A stretch of DNA of 64,000 nucleotides from Colwellia sp. BRX10-3 (lineage in GTDB: Bacteria > Pseudomonadota > Gammaproteobacteria > Enterobacterales > Alteromonadaceae). The translations under genes and the position numbers were made by a program. This document shows positions 1-7,905 of this stretch, piece after piece. Every line of letters begins with the position of its first letter. Positions within the stretch are counted from its first letter, which is position 1. The stretch is taken from assembly GCF_014077505.1 (NCBI RefSeq), contig NZ_JACGWA010000006.1, forward strand, positions 124,001 through 188,000, written 5' to 3'. The notes below the pieces were generated by a model, which saw only the letters and a program-made list of their open reading frames with translations, made no database searches and had not been told where the DNA came from.

Positions 1-96
1 TGCTCTATAGCTTGTCACCTTTATTTAGCAATTTATTCACCATCAAATTATATAAAAAGTAACTGGCATTAAATTTAGGTATTAAACAAACAACAA

Positions 97-145
97 ATTA
101 AGTGAAAAATCAGCAAATCTTAAGTTTGGTCTGTTATCTTGTCAT
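97..145 (+). promoter_or_regulatory. Candidate autoregulatory operator/promoter of the response regulator
   Basis: ATTAAG at 97-102 and CTTAAG at 119-124 lie 22 bp apart, twice the 11-bp period of the paired sites upstream of 2469 and 4938. The right-hand site continues as CTTAAGTTTGGT, matching CTTAAGTTTAGT and CTTAAGTTTCGT at the other two promoters. A weak -10-like TGTCAT starts 21 nt after the box start, at the same offset as in the other two. The box lies 55 nt before the TTG start at 174. This is inferred from sequence matching only. Confidence 0.5.
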
Positions 146-173
146 TATTACATTTGTATATTGCAGGTTACTC

Positions 174-839
174 TTGAAAGTTTTAATAATAGAGGATTCA
201 ACTTCTCTGCGAAGAAGCTTAAAAATTGGCTTATCAAACTTAGGCTATACCGTTGATGACACCGGAGACGGTTCTGAGGGGTTAAGCATGGCGTTAGCTG
301 GAGACTATTCTCTACTTATTCTTGATTTAATGCTCCCTTCTGTTGATGGTACTGCCATATTAAAAGCTATTCGAAAAGCCAATAAAGATCTTCGGGTGTT
401 AATTCTATCGGCACGAGATCTCACCGAAGATAAAGTTCAAGGCCTACTTAACGGCGCTGACGATTACCTCACTAAACCTTTTTCATTTGATGAGTTACAT
501 GTTCGTTTACTTTGCTTAATGCGCAGAGGGTCTTTAAAAGTCAGTGATAGTAAAATTAATATTGGCTTGTTTTCATTAGACCTGCACTTAAAGCAATTGT
601 TTTGTGATGGCGTAGATGCCAATTTAACGCCCAATGAGTATAAGTTGGTTGAGTGTTTATTCACCAATCAAGCTAAAGTAATATCGCCTGAAAAGTTAAG
701 TGAATATTTAGCCGGTCAATATGATGCCGTTGCGAAAAATTCCATCGAAGCACATTTATCTACGGCGAGAAAAAAAGTTAAATTACTCGGGCATGATTTG
801 CCCATTAAAACCAAGCGTGGCTTCGGCTATTTTTGTTGA
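174..839 (+). CDS. OmpR-family response regulator, PmrA/BasR-like
   Basis: This is a 221-residue DNA-binding response regulator. An N-terminal receiver domain shows the acidic pair E7/D8, phospho-acceptor D51 in LLILDLMLPSVDG, S79 and K101 (YLTKPF). A C-terminal winged-helix domain ends in the typical KTKRGFGYFC. The TTG start at 174 is chosen because it begins exactly at the conserved KVLIIEDS strand, has an AGG-type ribosome site 8 nt upstream, and leaves the upstream CTTAAG operator in non-coding DNA; an ATG at 102 in the same frame would add 24 unrelated residues across that operator. The histidine kinase follows after 9 nt. Adjacent eptA/dgkA and PmrA-type boxes suggest control of lipid A modification. 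The exact orthology to PmrA is inferred. Confidence 0.85.
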   Translation: MKVLIIEDSTSLRRSLKIGLSNLGYTVDDTGDGSEGLSMALAGDYSLLILDLMLPSVDGTAILKAIRKANKDLRVLILSARDLTEDKVQGLLNGADDYLTKPFSFDELHVRLLCLMRRGSLKVSDSKINIGLFSLDLHLKQLFCDGVDANLTPNEYKLVECLFTNQAKVISPEKLSEYLAGQYDAVAKNSIEAHLSTARKKVKLLGHDLPIKTKRGFGYFC

Positions 840-848
840 GACCCATCA

Positions 849-2273
849 ATGATTTCGATTAAGAAAAAATTAAGCCGTTATTTATCAATTTCAGTGTCTA
901 TTTTATTGGTGTCCATTTTTTTGCTCACTGACATTGCTGTAGATACTTGGATCAGTGGCGAATTTGATCGTGCTATGGTCAACAAAGTAGGATTACTCAC
1001 CACATTAGTCAGCGAAGATACCCACGAGATTGACTTTGATTTTGCCGATGAATTTATGCCTGAATTTTCTGGTGTAAATGATCCTGAATATTTTCAATTA
1101 TGGCTAGATAATAAGATATTTGAACGTTCTAAAACGCTTGAACTTTTTGATATTAATGAATTACCGAAAGTAGAACTTGGCAAAAAACACTCACTAATTA
1201 CTGACATAACCTTACCTGACGGTCGCTCAGGGAAAATGCTTTTTACAAAATTCAAACCACAAATAGATAGCGATGTTCGAGAAGATAATGGCATTGCCAT
1301 AGCGCAGTTTTCTAAAGAGCAAAAAACGATGGAGCTAGCGTATGCCATTAGCACCGAAGGTTTAAATCAAATACTATGGTTTGTAGATATAATTTTTATA
1401 TTTACCTCAATTACCGCTATTATCGCGGTCAGGATCATTGTATTTAATGTCGTTGAACGTGGTTTAAAACCTATAGAACAACTTAATCGTGAACTTAAGC
1501 AAATTAATTTAAATTCTGAAGTCAGCAAGATAAATACCAATAACTTGCCAGAAGAACTCATTACCATTGCCCATGGCATTAACCACTTTATCAGTGAAAA
1601 CAAAGTGCTTTATTCCAGAGAAAAAAGAATTACCTCAGATATAGCTCACGAATTAAAAACCCCAATTGCAGAATTATTAAACTTAAGTGAAGTAGCGATA
1701 AAATTTCCTCATGAAAAACAATTATCGGAAAGCTTTAAGGTAGATGTACTTGCGATTACTGAACGTTTACGCAACATTGTAAATGGCATATTGCTACTGC
1801 AAAAAAGCACAAACAAAGCTACGTTAGAAAAACAACCAGTCGACTTGGAAATACTGTTCAGCTCAGTAATTGTAATGGAAAACAAAGCGAATAGAGCCAT
1901 TAACTTTAACTTTGATAAAACCTGTGGGATGGTTAATACCAATGATTTTGCCTTAACTACCGTATTATCAAACCTTATCAACAATGCCTTGTACTATAGC
2001 CCCTCGTCGACTCCAATAACGATTAACGTTGAGCCTTATTCAGACAATAATCAAGTAATGATACAAATAACTAATACCTGTGAACATGATTATTCTGAAT
2101 CAGATCTAGCCTTGTTTTTTGAACCTCTATGGCAAAAAGATTCGTCACGCACTTCAGGAGAAAGATATGGATTGGGTTTAGCTATTGTTAAATCTTATAG
2201 TGAAAACATTTCCGCGGATTTGAATGTAGTAATGTCAAAAGAAAAAGAAATAACCTTCACTATTATATTATGA
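849..2273 (+). CDS. Sensor histidine kinase, PmrB/BasS-like
   Basis: This is a 474-residue membrane sensor kinase and partner of the preceding regulator. An N-terminal membrane segment (about residues 12-32) and a second one (about 174-198) bracket a periplasmic domain of about 140 residues rich in acidic residues. The H-box is SDIAHELKTPIAELLN near residue 268. An N-box (LSNLINNALYYSP) and G-box (GERYGLGLAIVKSYS) mark the HATPase domain. Acidic stretches in the sensor domain would suit cation or cationic-peptide sensing as in PmrB, but that is inference; I do not see the ExxE iron motif clearly. It forms an operon with the regulator. Confidence 0.85.
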   Translation: MISIKKKLSRYLSISVSILLVSIFLLTDIAVDTWISGEFDRAMVNKVGLLTTLVSEDTHEIDFDFADEFMPEFSGVNDPEYFQLWLDNKIFERSKTLELFDINELPKVELGKKHSLITDITLPDGRSGKMLFTKFKPQIDSDVREDNGIAIAQFSKEQKTMELAYAISTEGLNQILWFVDIIFIFTSITAIIAVRIIVFNVVERGLKPIEQLNRELKQINLNSEVSKINTNNLPEELITIAHGINHFISENKVLYSREKRITSDIAHELKTPIAELLNLSEVAIKFPHEKQLSESFKVDVLAITERLRNIVNGILLLQKSTNKATLEKQPVDLEILFSSVIVMENKANRAINFNFDKTCGMVNTNDFALTTVLSNLINNALYYSPSSTPITINVEPYSDNNQVMIQITNTCEHDYSESDLALFFEPLWQKDSSRTSGERYGLGLAIVKSYSENISADLNVVMSKEKEITFTIIL

Positions 2274-2358
2274 TCAGCAGTAGCTATTTACTGTTCCACA
2301 CTATCAATAATAACGAGTAACGGTTGGAGTACTCAGCCTTAGTTATTCTTTATTCAAT

Positions 2359-2388
2359 TTTAAGTTTAAGTTTAAGTTTAAGTTTAAT
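2359..2388 (+). repeat. Hexanucleotide tandem repeat TTTAAG (four perfect copies plus TTTAAT)
   Basis: Four exact TTTAAG units at 2359-2382 are followed by TTTAAT at 2383-2388, in the gap between the kinase and the next gene and 22 nt before the putative operator at 2410. Each unit resembles a PmrA half-site (YTTAAK), although the 6-bp period differs from the 11-bp spacing of the operator. It may be slippage-prone. Confidence 0.8.
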
Positions 2389-2409
2389 CTAAGCTAATAA
2401 TCAGTTTAC

Positions 2410-2447
2410 GCTAAGCCTTTCTTAAGTTTAGTTACTTAACATATAAA
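2410..2447 (+). promoter_or_regulatory. PmrA-box-like operator and promoter upstream of the eptA operon
   Basis: GCTAAG (2410-2415), a 5-nt spacer and CTTAAG (2421-2426) form an 11-bp direct repeat, the arrangement known for PmrA/BasR (YTTAAK-N5-YTTAAK). CTTAAGTTTAGTTACTTAAC at 2421-2440 matches 16 of 20 positions of the site at 4884-4903. TATAAA at 2442-2447 is a good -10 at the same offset as in the other copies. The start codon at 2469 is 48 nt from the box. Confidence 0.6.
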
Positions 2448-2468
2448 CACTTATCAATAGGGGTTTAT

Positions 2469-2762
2469 ATGACATATTTTCTTAAACTTATTCCAATTTT
2501 AATCGTTGTAGTTTCTGCCACGAATCCAATAAAGTCGATGGCTAATACCGTCAACTTTATTCAAAAAGACATCAGACATCTTAACTTTGAACATTCCAAT
2601 GAATACTTAATATTCCTAAACAATTGTGCAAAATTATCATCAACGTACTCAAGTAAAGCTAGTGTTATCTACCTCGATATTATACACCCCATATTCTCTA
2701 TTCCTAATGTAAATAACAATGCATTGCTCTTAAAAGATCAATTCTTATACTTAGTCGTATAA
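2469..2762 (+). CDS. Small secreted protein of unknown function preceding eptA
   Basis: This 97-residue protein is preceded by a strong ribosome site (AGGGG). Residues 1-25 form a signal peptide (hydrophobic LIPILIVVVSA, likely cleavage after SMA). The mature part is about 72 residues, with one Cys and no motif I recognise. It ends 1 nt before the eptA start, so translation is probably coupled, and it is the first gene after the PmrA-like box. Function unknown; context suggests a role tied to lipid A phosphoethanolamine modification or envelope stress. It could also be a leader-like gene tuning eptA translation. Confidence 0.65.
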   Translation: MTYFLKLIPILIVVVSATNPIKSMANTVNFIQKDIRHLNFEHSNEYLIFLNNCAKLSSTYSSKASVIYLDIIHPIFSIPNVNNNALLLKDQFLYLVV

Positions 2763-2763
2763 A

Positions 2764-4452
2764 ATGAAGAAAATTATCTTCTATTTTAAAGATTTAACCA
2801 TAACAACCAACCAGTTGTTATTCTTTACCTCTTGCTATATCGCACTGGTTTTAAATCTGCCATTTTTAACAAAAGCGACCAAAGTGATTACCGCGTTAGA
2901 TAATTATAATGCGTTGTTTTTAATGTCATTGCCAATATTTCTATTATCTTTAACCATTATAATTCAAGGCCTATTCTCGTTTCGCTGGCTGACTAAACCT
3001 TTGCTTATTACCACGGTAATTATTTCATCACTTATATTTTACGGCACAATTACTTACGGTATCGTTTTTGATTACGGCATGGTACAAAATACGATTGAAA
3101 CAGACTCAGCCGAAGCGCTTTCTTACGTTAACTTGCCCGGCACTTTATTTTTTATATTTTTTGGCGTCTTACCGTCATTTATAATCTACAAGGTAAAGTT
3201 AACTTATAAGCCATTTTTCAAAGAATTGTTAAGCCGTATAAAAGTTATTACCTTCAGCTTTGGTGTCGCGCTTTTAATCGCGAGTATATTTTATTCAAAC
3301 TATGCTTCGGTTGGCAGAAACAATAAAGACCTACTAGGTTACATTACGCCTTATAAAATGCTCGACGCGTCATATAAGTTTGTCCGAAATCATTATTTTT
3401 ATCCTCCGTTAAAGTTTAAGGTCTTAGATACAGCTCCTTCCATAATGCGTGATAGTTCTCGCAAGCATGTCAGAGTTATGGTGTTAGGAGAAACAGCGCG
3501 GGCGCAAAGTTTTTCGCTTAATGGTTATACTAAACCGACCAACCAATATACTGAAAAACAAGGAGTAATATCGTTTTCAAATATGAGCTCATGCGGCACA
3601 GCAACGGCTGTTTCAGTGCCTTGTATGTTCTCAAGGTTAAGTAAAGATAACTACAGCAAACGCACGGCAACGGCTCAACAAAATGCTATAGACTTGATTC
3701 ATTTAGCCGGTGCGGATGTATTATGGATCAGCAATAATAACGGCAGTTGCAAAGGGGTGTGTACCCGTGTAAAAACCATACAAGTCGATACCGATAAGTC
3801 TAACCCTTTATGTGATGGTGAGTATTGTTATGATGAAGCGCTATTAATACCTTTAAAAGTAAAACTTAATACCCTAAGCCATGAAAATACACTCATTGTT
3901 TTACATATGATAGGTTCTCATGGGCCGACATATTTTAAACGATACCCGAAAGACAAAAGCCTTTTCACGCCAGACTGTCAACGCAGTGATATTCAAAACT
4001 GTAGCCAAGAACAACTTATTAATACTTACGACAATACTATTGCGTATACAGATCTTGTTCTGTCAAAAATTATTAATGAATTAAGTACTTTAGATAAAAA
4101 AGATAATATCGAATCATCATTACTTTATATATCAGATCATGGTGAATCATTAGGTGAAAGAGGTGTTTATTTACATGGCCTACCTTATGCTTTTGCACCC
4201 GATGAACAAACTCATGTACCTATGCTCTATTGGAGTGATTCAGTACAAACTGATTTTAATACAAAATGCTTAAGTGCGTTATCAAAATCACCGATAAGTC
4301 ATGATAACGTTTTTGATACCTTGCTCAGTATTATGTCAGTTAAAACAAAAGCCTATCATATTGAAAGTGATCCATTTATTGACTGTAAATCCGAGCATGC
4401 TATAGCACGCACCACGCCATCACCCACATTAAACATGGAGATAATAGACTAG
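2764..4452 (+). CDS. eptA: Lipid A phosphoethanolamine transferase EptA
   Basis: This 562-residue inner-membrane enzyme transfers phosphoethanolamine from phosphatidylethanolamine to lipid A, which lowers surface charge and gives polymyxin resistance. About five N-terminal membrane helices (residues 15-190) precede a periplasmic sulfatase-fold domain. The nucleophile is T244 in VLGETARAQSF; other family signatures are SCGTATAVSVPCMFSR, HMIGSHGPTYFKRYP and SDHGESLGERG, which carry the zinc ligands. Cysteines in SCGT, VPCM, GSCKGVC, PLCDGEYC and PDCQRSDIQNC fit the disulfide pattern of the EptA/MCR family. It overlaps dgkA by 1 nt (TAGTG), and the PmrA-like box upstream supports induction by the adjacent two-component system. 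Confidence 0.93.
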   Translation: MKKIIFYFKDLTITTNQLLFFTSCYIALVLNLPFLTKATKVITALDNYNALFLMSLPIFLLSLTIIIQGLFSFRWLTKPLLITTVIISSLIFYGTITYGIVFDYGMVQNTIETDSAEALSYVNLPGTLFFIFFGVLPSFIIYKVKLTYKPFFKELLSRIKVITFSFGVALLIASIFYSNYASVGRNNKDLLGYITPYKMLDASYKFVRNHYFYPPLKFKVLDTAPSIMRDSSRKHVRVMVLGETARAQSFSLNGYTKPTNQYTEKQGVISFSNMSSCGTATAVSVPCMFSRLSKDNYSKRTATAQQNAIDLIHLAGADVLWISNNNGSCKGVCTRVKTIQVDTDKSNPLCDGEYCYDEALLIPLKVKLNTLSHENTLIVLHMIGSHGPTYFKRYPKDKSLFTPDCQRSDIQNCSQEQLINTYDNTIAYTDLVLSKIINELSTLDKKDNIESSLLYISDHGESLGERGVYLHGLPYAFAPDEQTHVPMLYWSDSVQTDFNTKCLSALSKSPISHDNVFDTLLSIMSVKTKAYHIESDPFIDCKSEHAIARTTPSPTLNMEIID

Positions 4453-4817
4453 TGTTTGACAATATAAATAAGCCTAAGGGCATAAAAAGAATAGTATTAG
4501 CATCGTTGAACTCATTCAGAGCCTTTAAATGGTTATATCAGAATGAATCAGCATTTAGGCAGGAGTTATTGCTACTGCTTATTGCCATTCCCGTTTCTTT
4601 TGTTTTTGATGTTAGCAGCCAAGAACAAGTTATGTTAATACTCGCCGTACTGTTCATACTTTTTACCGAGATCATCAATACCGCCATTGAAGCCGTTGTC
4701 GACCGAATTGGTTTAGAGATTCACCCTTTATCAGGTCTGGCAAAAGATTTAGGCTCTGCGGCCGTATTTATCAGCTTAATTGTTGCCAGTAGTATTTGGC
4801 TCGTAATATTGCTTTAA
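4452..4817 (+). CDS. dgkA: Diacylglycerol kinase DgkA
   Basis: This 121-residue integral membrane kinase has three predicted helices and the signature EIINTAIEAVVDRIGLE, which contains the catalytic and Mg-binding glutamates. It phosphorylates diacylglycerol to phosphatidic acid. The GTG start overlaps the eptA stop (TAGTG), implying translational coupling. The pairing makes metabolic sense because EptA releases diacylglycerol when it uses phosphatidylethanolamine, and DgkA recycles it. The length matches the family. Confidence 0.95.
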   Translation: MFDNINKPKGIKRIVLASLNSFRAFKWLYQNESAFRQELLLLLIAIPVSFVFDVSSQEQVMLILAVLFILFTEIINTAIEAVVDRIGLEIHPLSGLAKDLGSAAVFISLIVASSIWLVILL

Positions 4818-4872
4818 CATAGGCTTGATTTGTAACTTGTGTTTAAATGGGCTTAGCTCATTTTCAGTTTAA

Positions 4873-4910
4873 ATTAAGCGTTTCTTAAGTTTCGTTTATT
4901 AAAGTAGCAT
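4873..4910 (+). promoter_or_regulatory. PmrA-box-like operator upstream of the LTA-synthase-like sulfatase
   Basis: ATTAAG (4873-4878), spacer CGTTT and CTTAAG (4884-4889) give a perfect YTTAAK-N5-YTTAAK type repeat with an 11-bp period. The following bases to 4903 match the eptA promoter at 16 of 20 positions. A -10-like TAGCAT at 4905-4910 has the same 21-nt offset from the box. It lies 54 nt before the ATG at 4938. Confidence 0.6.
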
Positions 4911-4937
4911 CGTGTTCTATTAGCGGTATTAATATCG

Positions 4938-6935
4938 ATGTTTAAAGCTACGCTCAATTTATTACGACCCTTTGTCTTATTTTCTCTCCTGTTAGTTTTG
5001 ACCTTGTTCATTGCTAGAGTGGGGTTAGGTCTATGGCAAATTGCGCGTTTCAATGATGTTAACAGTATCGTTACCTTACTTATTCATGGTTTTAGAATTG
5101 ATTTAAGCACCCTTGGATACCTGCTAATATTACCTGCCATACTTCATCCATGGTTTATGTTTTCTAAGTACCATAAGCCTTGGCTTAAGGTGTTAAAGGT
5201 AATGTTTTTCATTATCTTTATCTGTGTCCTATTTTTTGAATTAACTACGCCTGCATTTATTAATGAATATGGTTTTAGGCCGAATCGATTATTCATTGAA
5301 TATTTAGCTTACCCTAATGAAGTCATGAAAATGTTATTCAACGGTCACTTACTTACCCTAGTCGTGGTTTTCTCACTGTTAATACTATCCTGTAAACCTT
5401 TTTGGAAACTTTTAAATAAAGTTTTTGCCGCAAAAACATCACAAAATTCAATATCGTTTCAATCAGCTGCTGTGGCGTTTATTACTTTGTTTTTTGTACT
5501 AGCACTTAGTGCTAGAGGTACTATTGGTCATCGTCCTATTAATCCGTCATTAGTCTATTTTTCTACTGACCCCTTAGTTAATTCATTAACGCTAAATTCT
5601 ATCTATAGTGTTGCACATGCCTATAAACAGCTAGGCGATGAAAAAAACGCTTCAAAACTTTACGGTAAAATGACCACTGAAAAGATTATTTCACTTGTTC
5701 AACAAGCCACAGGTTTAAGCCCGCAAGCTTTTACAAATAAAGCACAACCATCTTTGGCTTCACGTTCATCTATCTATAGAGGTAAACCTAAAAATCTGGT
5801 TATTATCTTAGAAGAAAGTTTAGGCGCTCAATATGTATCATTACTAGGCGGGCTTCCCCTCACGCCCGAAATTAATAAACTAAATAACCAGGGTTGGGCA
5901 TTCAAAAATTTATATGCCACAGGTACACGTTCTGTTCGGGGAATTGAAGCGGTAATTACTGGCTTTACGCCAACACCAGCAAGAGCTGTAGTTAAACTTG
6001 ATAAATCTCAAAATGGCTTCTTCACTATCGCAAGTTTACTGGCAAAACATGATTACACAACCCAGTTTATTTATGGCGGCGAAAGTCATTTTGACAATAT
6101 GAAAAGCTTTTTTTTAGGTAATGGCTTCGCTGATATTGTGGACTTTAAAGATATTGAAAATCCTCAATTTGTGGGCTCGTGGGGGGCTAGTGACGAAGAC
6201 TTATTCAACCAGGCTGATATTGAGTTAACTAAACTCCAGCAGAATCAGAAACCTTTCTTTAGTTATATTTTCTCATCTAGTAATCATGATCCCTTTGAGA
6301 TCCCAGATGGCGTCGTAACGCCTATTGAATATACCGCAGAGCAATTAAGTCAATATGATGAAAAAGAATTATCACGCCATAAAGCGATTCAATACGCTGA
6401 TTATGCCTTGGGTAAATTTATCGCTAAAGCAAAACAGCAGCCATACTGGCAAGACACAATATTTTTGGTGGTTGCAGATCATGACGCAAGAGCTTTAGGT
6501 AATGAACTTGTACCCATTAAAAACTTTCATATCCCTGGGGTTATTCTTAATTCTACCAAACAGTCTTTTTCTGATGAGCGAATTGTCAGTCAAATCGATT
6601 TAGCACCAACACTTTTATCATTAATGGGTATTAGTAATTACTCACCAATGCTCGGATATGACCTTAACAACCCCAATGTTTCTGAGCGCGCTATGATGCA
6701 ATATGCTGATAATTTCGCTTATATGAAAAATGACGAAGTGACTATTTTACAACCACAAAAAAGTCCGATGAATTTCAGTTATGATTTTAAAGAAAAAAAA
6801 CTGACACCTAAAAAGCTCGATAAAGCATTAGCTGAAGTCGCTTTAGCCCATGTTTTATGGGGAAGTTTAGCTTATGAAAATGAATGGTATGCTAGTGAGC
6901 AAGAAGAAGAAACATTAACAAGTAGCTTGCGATAA
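4938..6935 (+). CDS. LTA-synthase-family membrane sulfatase/phosphotransferase
   Basis: This 665-residue protein has an N-terminal block of five or so membrane helices (residues 10-200) and a periplasmic alkaline-phosphatase-superfamily domain. The domain begins at NLVIILEESLGAQY, has a probable Thr nucleophile in ATGTRSVRGIEA (near residue 330), and carries FSSSNHDPFEIP and VVADHDAR metal-site motifs. The layout resembles LtaS and OpgB phosphoglycerol transferases, so it probably moves a phospholipid-derived headgroup onto an envelope glycan or lipid, but the acceptor is unknown. A PmrA-like box upstream links it to the eptA regulon. C-terminal residues 600-665 extend past the catalytic core. 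Confidence 0.82.
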   Translation: MFKATLNLLRPFVLFSLLLVLTLFIARVGLGLWQIARFNDVNSIVTLLIHGFRIDLSTLGYLLILPAILHPWFMFSKYHKPWLKVLKVMFFIIFICVLFFELTTPAFINEYGFRPNRLFIEYLAYPNEVMKMLFNGHLLTLVVVFSLLILSCKPFWKLLNKVFAAKTSQNSISFQSAAVAFITLFFVLALSARGTIGHRPINPSLVYFSTDPLVNSLTLNSIYSVAHAYKQLGDEKNASKLYGKMTTEKIISLVQQATGLSPQAFTNKAQPSLASRSSIYRGKPKNLVIILEESLGAQYVSLLGGLPLTPEINKLNNQGWAFKNLYATGTRSVRGIEAVITGFTPTPARAVVKLDKSQNGFFTIASLLAKHDYTTQFIYGGESHFDNMKSFFLGNGFADIVDFKDIENPQFVGSWGASDEDLFNQADIELTKLQQNQKPFFSYIFSSSNHDPFEIPDGVVTPIEYTAEQLSQYDEKELSRHKAIQYADYALGKFIAKAKQQPYWQDTIFLVVADHDARALGNELVPIKNFHIPGVILNSTKQSFSDERIVSQIDLAPTLLSLMGISNYSPMLGYDLNNPNVSERAMMQYADNFAYMKNDEVTILQPQKSPMNFSYDFKEKKLTPKKLDKALAEVALAHVLWGSLAYENEWYASEQEEETLTSSLR

Positions 6936-6961
6936 TAGCAAAGTCTTACTTTAAGCAAAGT

Positions 6962-6979
6962 GGGGAAGTTGTATTCCCC
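6962..6979 (+). terminator. Possible hairpin after the sulfatase gene
   Basis: GGGGAA (6962-6967), loop GTTGTA and TTCCCC (6974-6979) form a 6-bp stem, extendable by one pair, 27 nt after the stop codon. It is followed by only a weak T run, so intrinsic termination is uncertain. Confidence 0.35.
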
Positions 6980-7126
6980 CCTTAAATACTCTGCGGCTGA
7001 AAAACATTGTTTACAATACCAAGGCTTTGAATTACAAAAATCACCCGTTTAAACGGCGCTATTTGTACTGGCAAGTTGGATAATTATTGCGATATATACA
7101 AAAATACCCAGCTCCTATAAATAACG

Positions 7127-7765
7127 TTAGTGAATACCGCAGCCTTTAAGAATAATTTGTGTCAGTGAAGTCACCACAGCTTCGAAATCATCATCATCCA
7201 TAGATTCTTTATCAAGGGCCGCAACCACCTGCACATTAAAGTCGGCGTAATGTTGGGTAGAGCTCCAAATTAAGAAGAGTAAATGATGGGGGTTTACCTT
7301 ATCAATTAAGCCTTGTTTGATCCAAGATTCAATAACCGTAACCTTGCTGTTTAACCACACTTTAAAATTATTGTTAAGATACTCGGCTAAAACCGGTGCG
7401 CCATGAATTAATTCACTGGCAAATATTCTTGAGGCATCAGGATCATTTTTGGAGTGCATTACCTTGGCTCGAATGTAAGCACTGAGCACTTTTTTGGGAT
7501 CATTATCTATGGTTAACGTGTCGTAGTCGCTATTCCACACCGCAATTATATTATTAAGTAGTTGCTGATATAAGTCTGTTTTGTCTTGAAAGTAATAATG
7601 AATATTAGCGCGAGCAATATTCGCGCGTTCGGCTATACGCTTAATAGACGCGCCTTTAAAACCATAAGTAGCAAACTCTTTCTTTGCTGCTTCAAAGATA
7701 ATAGCTTTATTTTTTTGTCGAATACTACCTTCTAACACTTTATCTTTACTCACAACAATTCCCAT
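7127..7765 (-). CDS. TetR-family regulator, RutR-like
   Basis: This 212-residue repressor-type protein has an N-terminal helix-turn-helix (about residues 20-65: FATYGFKGASIKRIAERANI, then ARANIHYYFQDKTDLYQQ) as in RutR/YcdC. The C-terminal ligand domain includes IRAKVMHSKNDPDASRIFA and LIWSSTQHYADF, also RutR-like. RutR of E. coli senses pyrimidines and governs pyrimidine and purine catabolic genes. Here it is the last gene of the purine island and on the same strand, so control of that island by a nucleobase or ureide is likely. The ligand cannot be told from sequence. Confidence 0.8.
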   Translation of the reverse strand: MGIVVSKDKVLEGSIRQKNKAIIFEAAKKEFATYGFKGASIKRIAERANIARANIHYYFQDKTDLYQQLLNNIIAVWNSDYDTLTIDNDPKKVLSAYIRAKVMHSKNDPDASRIFASELIHGAPVLAEYLNNNFKVWLNSKVTVIESWIKQGLIDKVNPHHLLFLIWSSTQHYADFNVQVVAALDKESMDDDDFEAVVTSLTQIILKGCGIH

Positions 7766-7796
7766 TAAAAATAAAATTTACTGCATATAACACAAG

Positions 7797-7854
7797 CAAA
7801 CATTTGATAAAGTAGGCAGTTAATATAACGGCCTAAAAACACATCAAACATTTG
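7797..7854. promoter_or_regulatory. Repeated CAAACATTTG motif upstream of the RutR-like gene
   Basis: The decamer CAAACATTTG (inverted repeat CAAA/TTTG) occurs at 7797-7806 and again at 7845-7854 in the 140 nt between the regulator start and the puuD stop codon. It may be an autoregulatory operator pair; no other support. Confidence 0.3.
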
Positions 7855-7905
7855 TAGCTGAGTCTTATATAAATTTAGCTTAAGTCTATTTAAGACAATT
7901 TAGTC

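Noticed and set aside
102-173. N-terminal extension of the response regulator from ATG 102
   Set aside because: The added residues are unlike any receiver domain and the CTTAAG operator would lie inside the coding region.
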